A stretch of DNA of 14,973 nucleotides from UBA1081 sp045639185 (GCA_045639185.1 JAZUCO010000075.1:1-14973), one strand, 5' to 3'. Numbered from the stretch's first letter, positions 7,154 through 14,560 are shown. A program made the numbers and translations. Notes: generated by a model from the letters alone, not told the origin.

Positions 7154-7897
7154 ATGTCAGGACACTCCAAATGGAGTACAATAAAAAGAAAAAAGGAAAA
7201 GACCGATAATCAAAGAGCAAAGGTCTTTACCAAAATCGGCAGAGAGATAGCTGTTGCTGTGCGTGACGGCGGTCCCGACCCTGCAGGTAACTCAAAGCTT
7301 AAGGATATCATTGCAAAGGCTAAAGCTGCAAACGTGCCCAACGATAATATCGAAAGAATTATCAAAAAGGCATCAGGTGACGGTGATTCAGCAAACTACG
7401 AAGAGTGCGTATACGAAGGTTACGGCCCCAACGGTATTGCTGTTATTGTTGAAACTCTTACAGACAACCGAAACCGTACAGCAGGCGAAATGCGTCATTA
7501 TTTCGACAAATACGGCGGAAATATGGGTCAGTCAGGCTCAGTTATGTTTATGTTCAACCGTCAGGGTAACATCGTTATTGAAAAAGACGGTGTTGACGAA
7601 GACGCTCTTCTTGAAACAGCTCTTGAAGCAGGTGCAGATGACCTTGTAACAGATGAAGAAGATGTTTTCGAAGTAAGAACACAGCCTAATGACGTTGGTT
7701 CTGTAAGTGAAGCTCTCGCTGCAGCAGGTTATGTTGCAATTTCTGCAGAAGCAGAATATATTCCCTCAACATACACAAGACTTGACAATCCTGATGATAT
7801 CAAGAATATGGGCAAGATGCTTGAAATGTTTGAAGAAAATGACGACGTTCAGAACGTATGGCATAACTGGGAAAACGAAGAAGATTACGATATGTAA
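7154..7897 (+). CDS. yebC: YebC/TACO1-family protein
   Basis: A 247-residue cytoplasmic protein of a universally common family and of normal length. It begins with the hallmark MSGHSKWSTIKRKK and continues with the expected ARVFTKIGRE-type segment (here AKVFTKIGREIAVAVRDGG), NVPNDNIERIIKKASG, YEGYGPNGIAVIVETLTDN and NRTAGEMRHYFDKYGG. Family members were first annotated as transcription regulators; later work on YebC/TACO1 proteins points to a role in translation, helping ribosomes through proline-rich stretches. Which role applies here cannot be told from sequence. The start was set at 7154 because the family begins MSGHSKW. It is monocistronic: its own promoter lies just upstream and a terminator just downstream. 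Confidence 0.96.
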   Translation: MSGHSKWSTIKRKKEKTDNQRAKVFTKIGREIAVAVRDGGPDPAGNSKLKDIIAKAKAANVPNDNIERIIKKASGDGDSANYEECVYEGYGPNGIAVIVETLTDNRNRTAGEMRHYFDKYGGNMGQSGSVMFMFNRQGNIVIEKDGVDEDALLETALEAGADDLVTDEEDVFEVRTQPNDVGSVSEALAAAGYVAISAEAEYIPSTYTRLDNPDDIKNMGKMLEMFEENDDVQNVWHNWENEEDYDM

Positions 7898-7903
7898 TTT
7901 CAG

Positions 7904-7928
7904 AGCCTCCGCCAAGGGGGCTTTTTTT
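7904..7928 (+). terminator. Intrinsic terminator of yebC
   Basis: AGCCTCC (7904-7910) pairs with GGGGGCT (7916-7922, one G-T pair) around loop GCCAA, followed by seven T. It starts seven bases after the yebC stop. Confidence 0.9.
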
Positions 7929-7946
7929 GCTATATTGAAACATCAG

Positions 7947-7952
7947 AAAGGA
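7947..7952 (+). promoter_or_regulatory. Ribosome binding site deciding the start of the NAGPA-dockerin gene
   Basis: AAAGGA nine bases before ATG 7962, directly ahead of the signal peptide codons. It rules out the upstream open frame that overlaps yebC. Confidence 0.75.
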
Positions 7953-7961
7953 CGGATCAGT

Positions 7962-10532
7962 ATGAAAAAATCTATGACACGAATTTTTATGTCTTTATTC
8001 TTTGTCATTCTTGTTGTTGCGGCTGCTGCCGTAAGTGTAAGTGCTTCTGAGGAAAGTGAATTTTTAAGCAGCTACGGTGTAACTCTTGTCACAAAAGAAG
8101 ATTATCTTATTGCACCGGGTGTAAAAGAATCATACATTGTTACTCAGAATGACGACGGCACAAATCAGACAAAGAGCTATGTGCTTGAAATTGATCTCAG
8201 CAATCCCGAAATCGGCATTCTTACAAGCTACAAGAATTATATGAACAATCTTGCCGATACTCCCGAATGGGGTATGCAGACAGTTCGTGAACAGGCTGTA
8301 AGTGTTGAAAAATACTACAAAAATGTAGAGGGCAATGAAGATTTTGAAGTCGTTGCAGGTGTCAACGGTGACTTCTTCAATATGGGCAACGGTGCTCCTA
8401 CAGGCACACTTGTAATGAACGGCAACTATTATAACATAAATGAGGGCTGGCCTTATTTTGCAATTCTTGATGACGGTACACCTATTATTATGGACAGAAG
8501 TGATCCCGTTGTTGATAATATTGCTCAGGGACTCGGCGGTCCTGAGGTTATTGTAAGAGACGGAACATTTGCTCCTGCTGTTGAAACAAGCGGATACGGT
8601 GTGGATCAGCATCCCAGAACAGCGGTAGGTATCAAATCAGACGGTAAAACAATTGTATTTCTTGTTTCAGACGGCAGACAGGCTCCTGTTTCCAACGGTC
8701 AGACATTCCGTGAACTTGCCGTTGAAATGATGGCTCTCGGCTGTGTTGATGCTCTTTCTCTTGACGGCGGCGGTTCTGCATCTTTTGTTTCACAGCGTGA
8801 AGAGGATACATATCTTCATCTGAGAAGCGTACCTTCAGACGGTATTGAAAGAACAGTTTCAACAGCGGTTCTTATTTATTCAAACACAGATACAAATAAA
8901 TTTTCCGACAAGAACATCTGGGTTGAAAATGACGGGAAAATCAGCTATTACGGTGCAGACGGTAAGGCTGTAACCGGTGCTCAGGTTATTGACGGTTATA
9001 ATTATCAGTTCGATGATAACGGTATTCTGCAATCATTTGCGATTGTTGATTTTGACGGCGGACTCAAAACAAACCTCTGGCATGGCACAAAATATTACCT
9101 CGGTGAGGACGGACTTCCCGTCAGAGGAACCGTAACCGTTTCAGGTGCGGAATTTACATTTAATTCGGAAACGGGACTTCTTGAAAAGTCATCACTTAAA
9201 AATAAATGGTATAGTTGTGATGGTGAAGTATGTTATTTCGATTCGGAAGGTAATCTTGTAAAAGGTACTGTAAAAATAGGCAAATATTCATACTCATTTG
9301 ATGAATTCGGCAAACTCTCTTCTTTTGCTCATGTCAAAAAGAATGGTACACTCACAACCAATAAATGGATAGGCGGAATGTATTATGTCGGTGCTGACGG
9401 ACTCCCCGTCAAAGGTGCGGTAAAACTCAGCGACGGCAAGACATATACTTTTGACAAAACAACAGGTGAGCTTGTAAAAGGTGCATTCTACACAAATAAA
9501 GGCTACACTTTCTATTATATCGCAGGTGAAAAACAGCGTGGCTGGCATCAGATAGACGGTTACTGGTATTACTTTGACAGAACATACGGAATGAAAATGG
9601 CAACAAAGGAAAACAGTGACACAATGGAATATGATAAGAATAAAACCGACGGTATGTATACAATTTCTTCAACCGATTGTGATTTATACTTTACATTTGA
9701 CTCTAAAGGCAGACTCATCAGAGGCTCATGGCTTGAAACAGAAAACGGTAAGATTTATTACTGGGGTAACTTTGAAAGACTTGTCGGCTGGCAGGTTATA
9801 GACGGGGTTATTTATTATTTCAATTCAGATACTTATGTCGTAACCGGTGAACAGGTTATTGACGGTGTTGCTTATACTTTTGACAGTGAAGGCAGAATTT
9901 ACGGCAAAAATATGAATATCAGGGTAGACGGAAAGTATTACTATTTTGATACAAACGGTAAAGTGCTTGAAACACACATTGCAGATCACCCGTATTCAAA
10001 GGTGTCTGATAAAGGTTATGCTGCAGAGCACGGCAAGTTAGGTCTTACAGACGGTGAACATTGTTCTGTATGCGGTTATGCAACAATTGCTCAGAAAGAA
10101 ATTCCTGCAATAGCACACGAATTTACAGTTGTTAAGCAGAGCCGTACCTGTACACAGGACGGATATACAATGTATACCTGCGGCTGCGGCTACTCATATA
10201 AAGATGATGTAAGTAAAGCAAAAGGTCACATTGAAGATGACTGGATTGTTGTAAAAGACGCAAAACCCGGTGAACCCGGACTTGAACAGAAATCTTGTAT
10301 GGTATGTGAAGAAGTAATTGAAAGCAGAGAAATCTTTGATTATAGCCTCAAGGGTGATGCAAATGGCGACGGTAAGGTAAATGCCATTGATGCAAGACTC
10401 GTCCTCAGAATGGCTGCACAGCTTGAAATTCTTCCCGAAAATGCTGTAGCTTATCTTGATATGAATGCTGACGGTAAAGTCAACGCAATAGATGCAAGAA
10501 TAATTCTTCGTAAATCAGCTCAGCTTGAGTGA
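7962..10532 (+). CDS. Secreted phosphodiester glycosidase (NAGPA-type) with wall-binding repeats and dockerin
   Basis: An 856-residue exported multidomain protein. Residues 1-28 are a signal peptide. About 95-306 is a NAGPA/phosphodiester glycosidase domain with VNGDFF at 134-139, HPRTAVG from H217, VSDGRQAP, and LDGGGSAS with D268-S272. This family removes sugars from phosphodiester links; bacterial substrates are thought to include wall or exopolysaccharide polymers. About 314-672 carries choline-binding-like cell-wall repeats (GWQVIDGVIYYFN, GYWYYFD, VDGKYYYFDTNGK). About 675-790 has three degenerate CxxC repeats (HCSVCGY, TCGCGYSY, SCMVCEE). Residues 798-856 are a type I dockerin, GDANGDGKVNAIDARLVLR and DMNADGKVNAIDARIILR. 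Wall-binding and scaffold-binding modules on one chain are unusual. The frame is open from 7707, inside yebC, but the real start is ATG 7962, with AAAGGA nine bases before it and the signal peptide after it. No clear promoter lies between the yebC terminator and this gene. Confidence 0.92.
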   Translation: MKKSMTRIFMSLFFVILVVAAAAVSVSASEESEFLSSYGVTLVTKEDYLIAPGVKESYIVTQNDDGTNQTKSYVLEIDLSNPEIGILTSYKNYMNNLADTPEWGMQTVREQAVSVEKYYKNVEGNEDFEVVAGVNGDFFNMGNGAPTGTLVMNGNYYNINEGWPYFAILDDGTPIIMDRSDPVVDNIAQGLGGPEVIVRDGTFAPAVETSGYGVDQHPRTAVGIKSDGKTIVFLVSDGRQAPVSNGQTFRELAVEMMALGCVDALSLDGGGSASFVSQREEDTYLHLRSVPSDGIERTVSTAVLIYSNTDTNKFSDKNIWVENDGKISYYGADGKAVTGAQVIDGYNYQFDDNGILQSFAIVDFDGGLKTNLWHGTKYYLGEDGLPVRGTVTVSGAEFTFNSETGLLEKSSLKNKWYSCDGEVCYFDSEGNLVKGTVKIGKYSYSFDEFGKLSSFAHVKKNGTLTTNKWIGGMYYVGADGLPVKGAVKLSDGKTYTFDKTTGELVKGAFYTNKGYTFYYIAGEKQRGWHQIDGYWYYFDRTYGMKMATKENSDTMEYDKNKTDGMYTISSTDCDLYFTFDSKGRLIRGSWLETENGKIYYWGNFERLVGWQVIDGVIYYFNSDTYVVTGEQVIDGVAYTFDSEGRIYGKNMNIRVDGKYYYFDTNGKVLETHIADHPYSKVSDKGYAAEHGKLGLTDGEHCSVCGYATIAQKEIPAIAHEFTVVKQSRTCTQDGYTMYTCGCGYSYKDDVSKAKGHIEDDWIVVKDAKPGEPGLEQKSCMVCEEVIESREIFDYSLKGDANGDGKVNAIDARLVLRMAAQLEILPENAVAYLDMNADGKVNAIDARIILRKSAQLE
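8907..9980 (+). repeat. Cell-wall-binding repeat array inside the NAGPA-dockerin gene
   Basis: Codes for about 360 residues of irregular aromatic repeats of roughly 20 residues. Typical units are GWHQIDGYWYYFDRTYG, GWQVIDGVIYYFNSD, GEQVIDGVAYTFDSEGR and VDGKYYYFDTNGK, separated by longer units such as KWYSCDGEVCYFDSEGN. The pattern W/Y-x-x-x-D/N-G-x-x-Y-Y/x-F-D is that of CW_binding (choline-binding-like) repeats. The ligand is unknown; choline, other wall substituents or glucans are all possible. Confidence 0.8.
9987..10341 (+). repeat. Three CxxC-type repeats inside the NAGPA-dockerin gene
   Basis: Three degenerate units of about 37-45 residues, each with a close cysteine pair (CSVC, CGC, CMVC). 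The first two units end in a His after a Gly- or Ala-rich turn (IPAIAH, KAKGH). Such tandem units are frequent in secreted proteins of gut Clostridia, and their function is not known. Metal binding or disulfides are possible. Confidence 0.55.
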
Positions 10533-10543
10533 GTAAAAAAATA

Positions 10544-10577
10544 CTGACCACCAATTATTGGTGGTCAGATTTTTTTT
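10544..10577. terminator. Bidirectional terminator between two convergent genes
   Basis: CTGACCACCAA (10544-10554) pairs perfectly with TTGGTGGTCAG (10558-10568) around a three-base loop. A T-run follows on plus and an A-run precedes it, so it works on both strands. It closes the NAGPA-dockerin gene and the leftward redox-symporter operon. Confidence 0.92.
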
Positions 10578-10580
10578 GTT

Positions 10581-11999
10581 TTATTCTGTAACTTCAGGCT
10601 GATTGCTGAATTCAATTTCCTGTTCTTTTGTGATGTTATAAACAAATGTCATACTCAGGAATGCAACGAGTGAGCCCACAAAGAGAAGTATGAAATAGAG
10701 TTTCTTTACATCAGCACCGAAGCTGTCTGGCTGTATTGCATTTTCACCTTCAACAAATCCTATAGCTGCAAGACCGAGTGATGAAACAGCCTGACCGATA
10801 CCCTGAGAAAGCTTTCTGAAGAATGAGTAGAGAGCGTAGAGTGTGCCTTCCTCGTTCTTTTTTGTCTTTCTGTAGCTGAGCTCGATACAGTCGCCTACAA
10901 TTGCCCATACACCTATCTGGAATACGCTGTTACCGACATTAAGGAACATAAGCTCTATAACGTAAATTATCATACCTGTTGAGTCAGGTTTTACGGGAAT
11001 AAACAGCATTGCAAGACCGGCAACAGCACTTACAAGCATTGAATATGCAACTGCATTTTTCTTGCCGAATTTCTTTGTTATCTTGCCGATTGTCGCCATA
11101 ACAACAACCATAGGAGCGTAACTGCCTACCATTGCGATTGCCATCATTTCAGTATTTTTGAAGAAATACTGAAAAACCATATTGTTAAGCGACATTGTGG
11201 AGTTGAAAAGCGCAACAGAAGCTACAGTCGCAATTGTTGCACCTACCATAGGTCTGTTTGTGAAGAATGACTTGAATGCTCCGAAAAATGCCTTTGCACC
11301 TGTTGCATTGTTGCCTGAAGAAGACGTGTTTACACGCTCTGTTACAAGCTTTGTTGTGCCCCACAGAACAATCATTGCAATAACAGACAGAACAATAGCA
11401 ACTAAAAACAGATTTGAGCCTATAAGCGTTTCAACTTCTTCACCGGTCGGTAATGTTTCTTTGTGATATACAATTTTGGGAAGTACTATCATTACAAGAA
11501 CACCGGGTACTGCTGCACCGATTGAACGGAATGTGGAAAGTGATGTTCTCTGGTTCATATCACTTGTGATAACAGAGAGAAGTGAGCCGTAGGGAACATT
11601 TACCATTGTGTATGCAACTGACCACAAGCAGTAAGAAATAAGACACCAGGCAATTTTAACGGGGTAGCTGAAAGAATTAATTGGTGCAAAAACCATAATT
11701 GTAAGACCTACAAGCATTACACCGCCAAGTAATATCCAAGGCATAAATTTGCTTTTTTTGCTGAGTCTTTTTGTATCAACCATATTACCGATAAGTACAT
11801 CGTTGACAGCATCCCAGAATTTTGAAATAAAAATGATTGCTGCATAATGCTCAACTTTGATACCGATTGTCTGGCAGTAGAAAAGCTGCATATATGTTGC
11901 AAGAAGCTGGAATGAGAAACCGCAACCCATATCACCCATTGCATAACCGAGTTTGTCTCTCATGCCGAAAGGACGTATACCGCTATTTTTGTTACTCAT
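10581..11999 (-). CDS. GPH-family (MelB-like) sugar:cation symporter
   Basis: A 472-residue inner-membrane transporter with about twelve hydrophobic helices, of the glycoside-pentoside-hexuronide:cation symporter family within MFS. Family members import melibiose, xylosides, glucuronides and similar sugars with Na+ or H+. The first signature, FWDAVND at residues 61-67, keeps D63, N66 and D67, which match the MelB cation-site residues D55, N58 and D59. A second family segment is VNVPYGSLLSVITSDMNQRT. The usual Pro after the second Asp of the motif is Val here. The start was set at ATG 11999, eight bases after AAGGAG, not at the TTG six bases earlier, which is only two bases from that site. The AAGGAG overlaps the TAA stop of the upstream reductase gene, so translation is coupled. 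Substrate unknown; a glycoside or uronide is the family expectation. Confidence 0.92.
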   Translation of the reverse strand: MSNKNSGIRPFGMRDKLGYAMGDMGCGFSFQLLATYMQLFYCQTIGIKVEHYAAIIFISKFWDAVNDVLIGNMVDTKRLSKKSKFMPWILLGGVMLVGLTIMVFAPINSFSYPVKIAWCLISYCLWSVAYTMVNVPYGSLLSVITSDMNQRTSLSTFRSIGAAVPGVLVMIVLPKIVYHKETLPTGEEVETLIGSNLFLVAIVLSVIAMIVLWGTTKLVTERVNTSSSGNNATGAKAFFGAFKSFFTNRPMVGATIATVASVALFNSTMSLNNMVFQYFFKNTEMMAIAMVGSYAPMVVVMATIGKITKKFGKKNAVAYSMLVSAVAGLAMLFIPVKPDSTGMIIYVIELMFLNVGNSVFQIGVWAIVGDCIELSYRKTKKNEEGTLYALYSFFRKLSQGIGQAVSSLGLAAIGFVEGENAIQPDSFGADVKKLYFILLFVGSLVAFLSMTFVYNITKEQEIEFSNQPEVTE

Positions 12000-12007
12000 A
12001 GTCAATT

Positions 12008-12013
12008 CTCCTT
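12008..12013 (-). promoter_or_regulatory. Ribosome binding site deciding the symporter start
   Basis: AAGGAG on minus overlaps the stop codon (12014-12012) of the aldo/keto reductase gene. Its eight-base spacing favours ATG 11999 over TTG 12005. Confidence 0.8.
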
Positions 12014-13130
12014 ATTCAAATTCTTTTGTAATATCAGAAAGCAGAGAAATAATTTCAATATGCTGAGGACAAACGCTTTCACACTGACCGCAACCTATAC
12101 AAGCGGAGGGCTTTGCGCTGTCTTTCACAATTTCATTGAAACGCTTATCTGTCTGCTCATAAGCACCATAGACATTACGTCTGTTGAATACTTTGAAAAG
12201 TTCGGGAATATTGATGTTTGCAGGACAGCCTTCAACACAGTATTTGCAGTTTGTGCAGGGAACTGTGGCGGTTGTGCTGAGAATATCTGAAACTTTTGTA
12301 ATTGCTTCTTTTTCTTCATTATTCAGAGGCTTGAAATCTGTCATATAACTGAGATTATCACGCATCTGCTGAGTGTCTGACATACCGCTGAGAACAGTAA
12401 TAACACCATCAAGGTCTGCAGCAAATCTGATTGCCCATGAAGCGATTGACATATCGGGATTTACAGCCTTGAAAATTTCCTGACTCTTGGGGGTAAGCTC
12501 TGCAAGAGCACCGCCTCTTACGGGTTCCATAATAATGATTGGTTTGCCGTGTTTTCTTGCAACTTCATAGCACTTTCTTGACTGAACACTTTCGCTTTCC
12601 CAGTCGTTGTAGTTAATCTGAAGCTGAACAAATTCCTGTTCGGGATGTTTTGTGAGCAGTTCATCAAGAACTTCTGCTGTGTCGTGGAAAGAGAATCCCA
12701 TATGTTTTACAAGACCTTTTTCTTTCATCTCGGCAACAAAATCCCAGGCACCGAGCTTTTCAAGCTTATCAAGCTTGTCTGCAGAGAGAGAATGATTCAG
12801 ATAATAGTCAAAATATCCTGCACCTGTTCTTTCAAGAGAGATATCAAAAACTTTCTGAAGATCTTCTTTTGTTTCGCAGCACCATATGGGAAGTTTTGAA
12901 GCAAGCTGAAAACTTTCACGGGGATGACGGCTTACAAGAGCTTCTTTTGCAGCCTTTTCACTTGCACCGTCTTCACCGTAAACATAAGCTGTGTCAAAAT
13001 AAGTGAAACCGTTAGCGAGAAACTCATCGACCATAACTTTTGTCTGCTCAATATCAATATCTTTGCCTATCATAGGCAGACGCATAAGACCGAAACCGAG
13101 TTTCTTTATTTCTTTGCCGAGATAATCCAT
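12012..13130 (-). CDS. Aldo/keto reductase fused to a 2x[4Fe-4S] ferredoxin domain
   Basis: A 372-residue cytoplasmic oxidoreductase. Residues 1-285 form an AKR barrel with the catalytic tetrad D46 and Y51 (in YFDTAYVYGEDG), K79 (LASK) and H113 (YLNH). FGLMRLP near the N-terminus is typical of this AKR group. Residues 288-360 carry two ferredoxin-like clusters: CTNCKYCVEGCP with C292, C295, C298 and C302, and CIGCGQCESVCP with C344, C347, C350 and C354. Such fused proteins are common in anaerobic Clostridia, where electrons may pass between the clusters and the nicotinamide or substrate site; the reaction is generally unknown. AAGGAG lies eight bases before the ATG. It is the middle gene of an operon, 27 bases after the flavoprotein gene and coupled to the symporter gene. 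Its partner could be the upstream flavoprotein, but this is inferred. Confidence 0.94.
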   Translation of the reverse strand: MDYLGKEIKKLGFGLMRLPMIGKDIDIEQTKVMVDEFLANGFTYFDTAYVYGEDGASEKAAKEALVSRHPRESFQLASKLPIWCCETKEDLQKVFDISLERTGAGYFDYYLNHSLSADKLDKLEKLGAWDFVAEMKEKGLVKHMGFSFHDTAEVLDELLTKHPEQEFVQLQINYNDWESESVQSRKCYEVARKHGKPIIIMEPVRGGALAELTPKSQEIFKAVNPDMSIASWAIRFAADLDGVITVLSGMSDTQQMRDNLSYMTDFKPLNNEEKEAITKVSDILSTTATVPCTNCKYCVEGCPANINIPELFKVFNRRNVYGAYEQTDKRFNEIVKDSAKPSACIGCGQCESVCPQHIEIISLLSDITKEFE

Positions 13131-13157
13131 ATTATTTTCTCCTTTATAAAACAGAAA

Positions 13158-14504
13158 TTATTTCTTATCCATTTTATCTATAAGCATTTTGTAAGGCATT
13201 ACCATACCTTCGTTCATCTTGTTGCCCATTTTTGCTCTCATCTTTTCTGATGAATTCATTGCGCCCACAAGATACATAAGCATTGTCATTCCTTTTTTCT
13301 TCTGGGGGAAGTCATACTGACCGTGAGCTTTGAAGAACTTGTGGACAGCTTTCATAAGGCCACGCATCTGATAGATAAGGTCACGGAAAATTCTCATTCC
13401 GCCAACACCGTAGAAATTTTGAGGCTGTGTGTTTTTATTTTTAAGTGCATATTCAAGTGAATCTGCAAGCTTGTCAATTTCATAGTCGGTGTTTTCTTCA
13501 TCTGTTGCAATACCTGCAAGAATGTTACCGCCTACCTGTGCTCTGCCTTCAAGAATAGTCTGAAGATTGGTTTCTGCAGAATATTTACCGCTTATGAGAT
13601 AACCTACGGGCATACCGATTGTAACTGTTCTGTGACCGTTGCAGAACTGACGGTCATCATACATCTTGAAAACAGACCCCATTGAGTGGTCGCTGATTTC
13701 AAAAGCATAGATAATTGCGTCAGCAGTCTGAATATCGTTTCTCAGGAAATTGTCAAATCCGTCTTTATAAATGCAGACACCGTCAGATGCACATCTGAAA
13801 CAGCCGAGACAACCGCCTTTGAATGGGTATTCTCTTATGTTGATAAGTCTTGTTTTTGCACCGAGTTTTGCTCTGAAACGGTCAATCATACCTGTAAGCT
13901 GAGAATTACCGTCCTTTATGTCTGCAACAATAACAACATTACCTTTTTTGTCTTCATTGCTGTCTTCAATTGCAGTAGCAGGAACTGGAGTGTGCACATA
14001 TTTGGGTGTGAGAGACTTTTCGTAGTATTTCTTCTCAACACACCAGAGGAAGTGTCTGAAGAAACTTTCAGATTCTTTCTGACCTCTTTCAGTTGTAAGG
14101 TCTTCCATATCGGCAGAAAGTCCTCTTATATAGTTCATTTCCATATCATTGCAGACATCCTGAATGTAGTTGTGTGCAGTTACATCATAGAAGTGCTTTG
14201 ATGTTGTAATCTGAGTTGCAATTTTGCCTTTTACATCAACATTATGCTCTTTCATCAGCTCAATGAATCTGTGAAGCTGGCAGGTTGCAATAAATGTGTA
14301 AACAGGGTATGAAAAAAGAAGCACATCAGCGTCAGCAATCTTTTTTTCAGCTTCGCTGAAATCTCTTTCGATCGCTTTTATCTTCTGACCTACGTGAAGA
14401 ATTTCAAAATTATGTTCAGGAAACTTCTTCTGAAGATAAAGAGATGTGTGAAGAGTGATGCTGTAATCACCTTTAGGGCTTCCGTTAAGAACAAGAATAT
14501 TCAT
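13158..14504 (-). CDS. Two-domain flavodoxin-fold iron-sulfur flavoprotein
   Basis: A 448-residue protein made of two flavodoxin/NADPH-dependent FMN reductase-like domains. Domain 1 (about 1-165) begins MNILVLNGSPKGDYSITLHT, the FMN phosphate-binding strand-loop, and has ADVLLFSYPVYTF. Domain 2 (about 189-370) begins NVVIVADIKDGNSQLTGMID and has the cysteine motif GCLGCFRCASDGVC with C232, C235, C238 and C244. That spacing (CX2CX2CX5C) matches the compact [4Fe-4S] motif of iron-sulfur flavoproteins, followed by DADAIIYAFEI-type sequence (here TADAIIYAFEIS). Domain 1 lacks these cysteines. About 371-448 is a basic tail rich in Lys and Met, of unknown role. Homologues are usually single-domain, about half this length, so this is a duplication or fusion. 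AAGGAG lies seven bases before the ATG. It is the first gene of the operon and probably moves electrons for it. Confidence 0.85.
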   Translation of the reverse strand: MNILVLNGSPKGDYSITLHTSLYLQKKFPEHNFEILHVGQKIKAIERDFSEAEKKIADADVLLFSYPVYTFIATCQLHRFIELMKEHNVDVKGKIATQITTSKHFYDVTAHNYIQDVCNDMEMNYIRGLSADMEDLTTERGQKESESFFRHFLWCVEKKYYEKSLTPKYVHTPVPATAIEDSNEDKKGNVVIVADIKDGNSQLTGMIDRFRAKLGAKTRLINIREYPFKGGCLGCFRCASDGVCIYKDGFDNFLRNDIQTADAIIYAFEISDHSMGSVFKMYDDRQFCNGHRTVTIGMPVGYLISGKYSAETNLQTILEGRAQVGGNILAGIATDEENTDYEIDKLADSLEYALKNKNTQPQNFYGVGGMRIFRDLIYQMRGLMKAVHKFFKAHGQYDFPQKKKGMTMLMYLVGAMNSSEKMRAKMGNKMNEGMVMPYKMLIDKMDKK

Positions 14505-14511
14505 AATTATG

Positions 14512-14517
14512 CTCCTT
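14512..14517 (-). promoter_or_regulatory. Ribosome binding site of the flavoprotein gene
   Basis: AAGGAG on minus, seven bases before ATG 14504. The protein then starts directly with the FMN-binding strand. Confidence 0.8.
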
Positions 14518-14523
14518 TATATT

Positions 14524-14538
14524 TATAATACTATTATA
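14524..14538. promoter_or_regulatory. 15-bp palindrome over the -10 box, possible operator
   Basis: TATAATA, a central C, then TATTATA form a perfect 7-1-7 inverted repeat. The right arm contains the minus-strand -10 box (14538-14533), so a protein bound here would block the promoter. It resembles Fur/PerR-type boxes, but the TTATAAT and ATTATAC parts are three bases apart rather than one. In AT-rich DNA such palindromes also occur by chance. Confidence 0.35.
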
Positions 14539-14560
14539 CATCAAAAAATTATTATGTCAA
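14533..14560 (-). promoter_or_regulatory. Promoter of the flavoprotein-reductase-symporter operon
   Basis: On minus, TTGACA (14560-14555) and TATAAT (14538-14533) both match the sigma-A consensus exactly, with a 16-base spacer. It would start transcription just upstream of the ribosome binding site of the first gene. Unregulated, it should be strong, which makes a repressor plausible. Confidence 0.8.

Noticed and set aside
7707..7961. N-terminal extension of the NAGPA-dockerin gene overlapping yebC
   Set aside because: It would run through yebC codons and its terminator and place the signal peptide 85 residues inside. ATG 7962 has a good ribosome binding site.
8130..8612. 160-codon antisense frame inside the NAGPA domain
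   Set aside because: Codon shadow of a strongly supported gene on the plus strand; no start signal and Cys/His-rich nonsense composition.
13686..14201. 171-codon plus-strand frame inside the flavoprotein gene
   Set aside because: Antisense shadow; the minus-strand frame has clear motifs, a ribosome binding site and a promoter.
14523..14539. True PerR/Fur box
   Set aside because: The half-sites resemble TTATAAT/ATTATAA but are three bases apart instead of one. Kept only as an unassigned palindrome.
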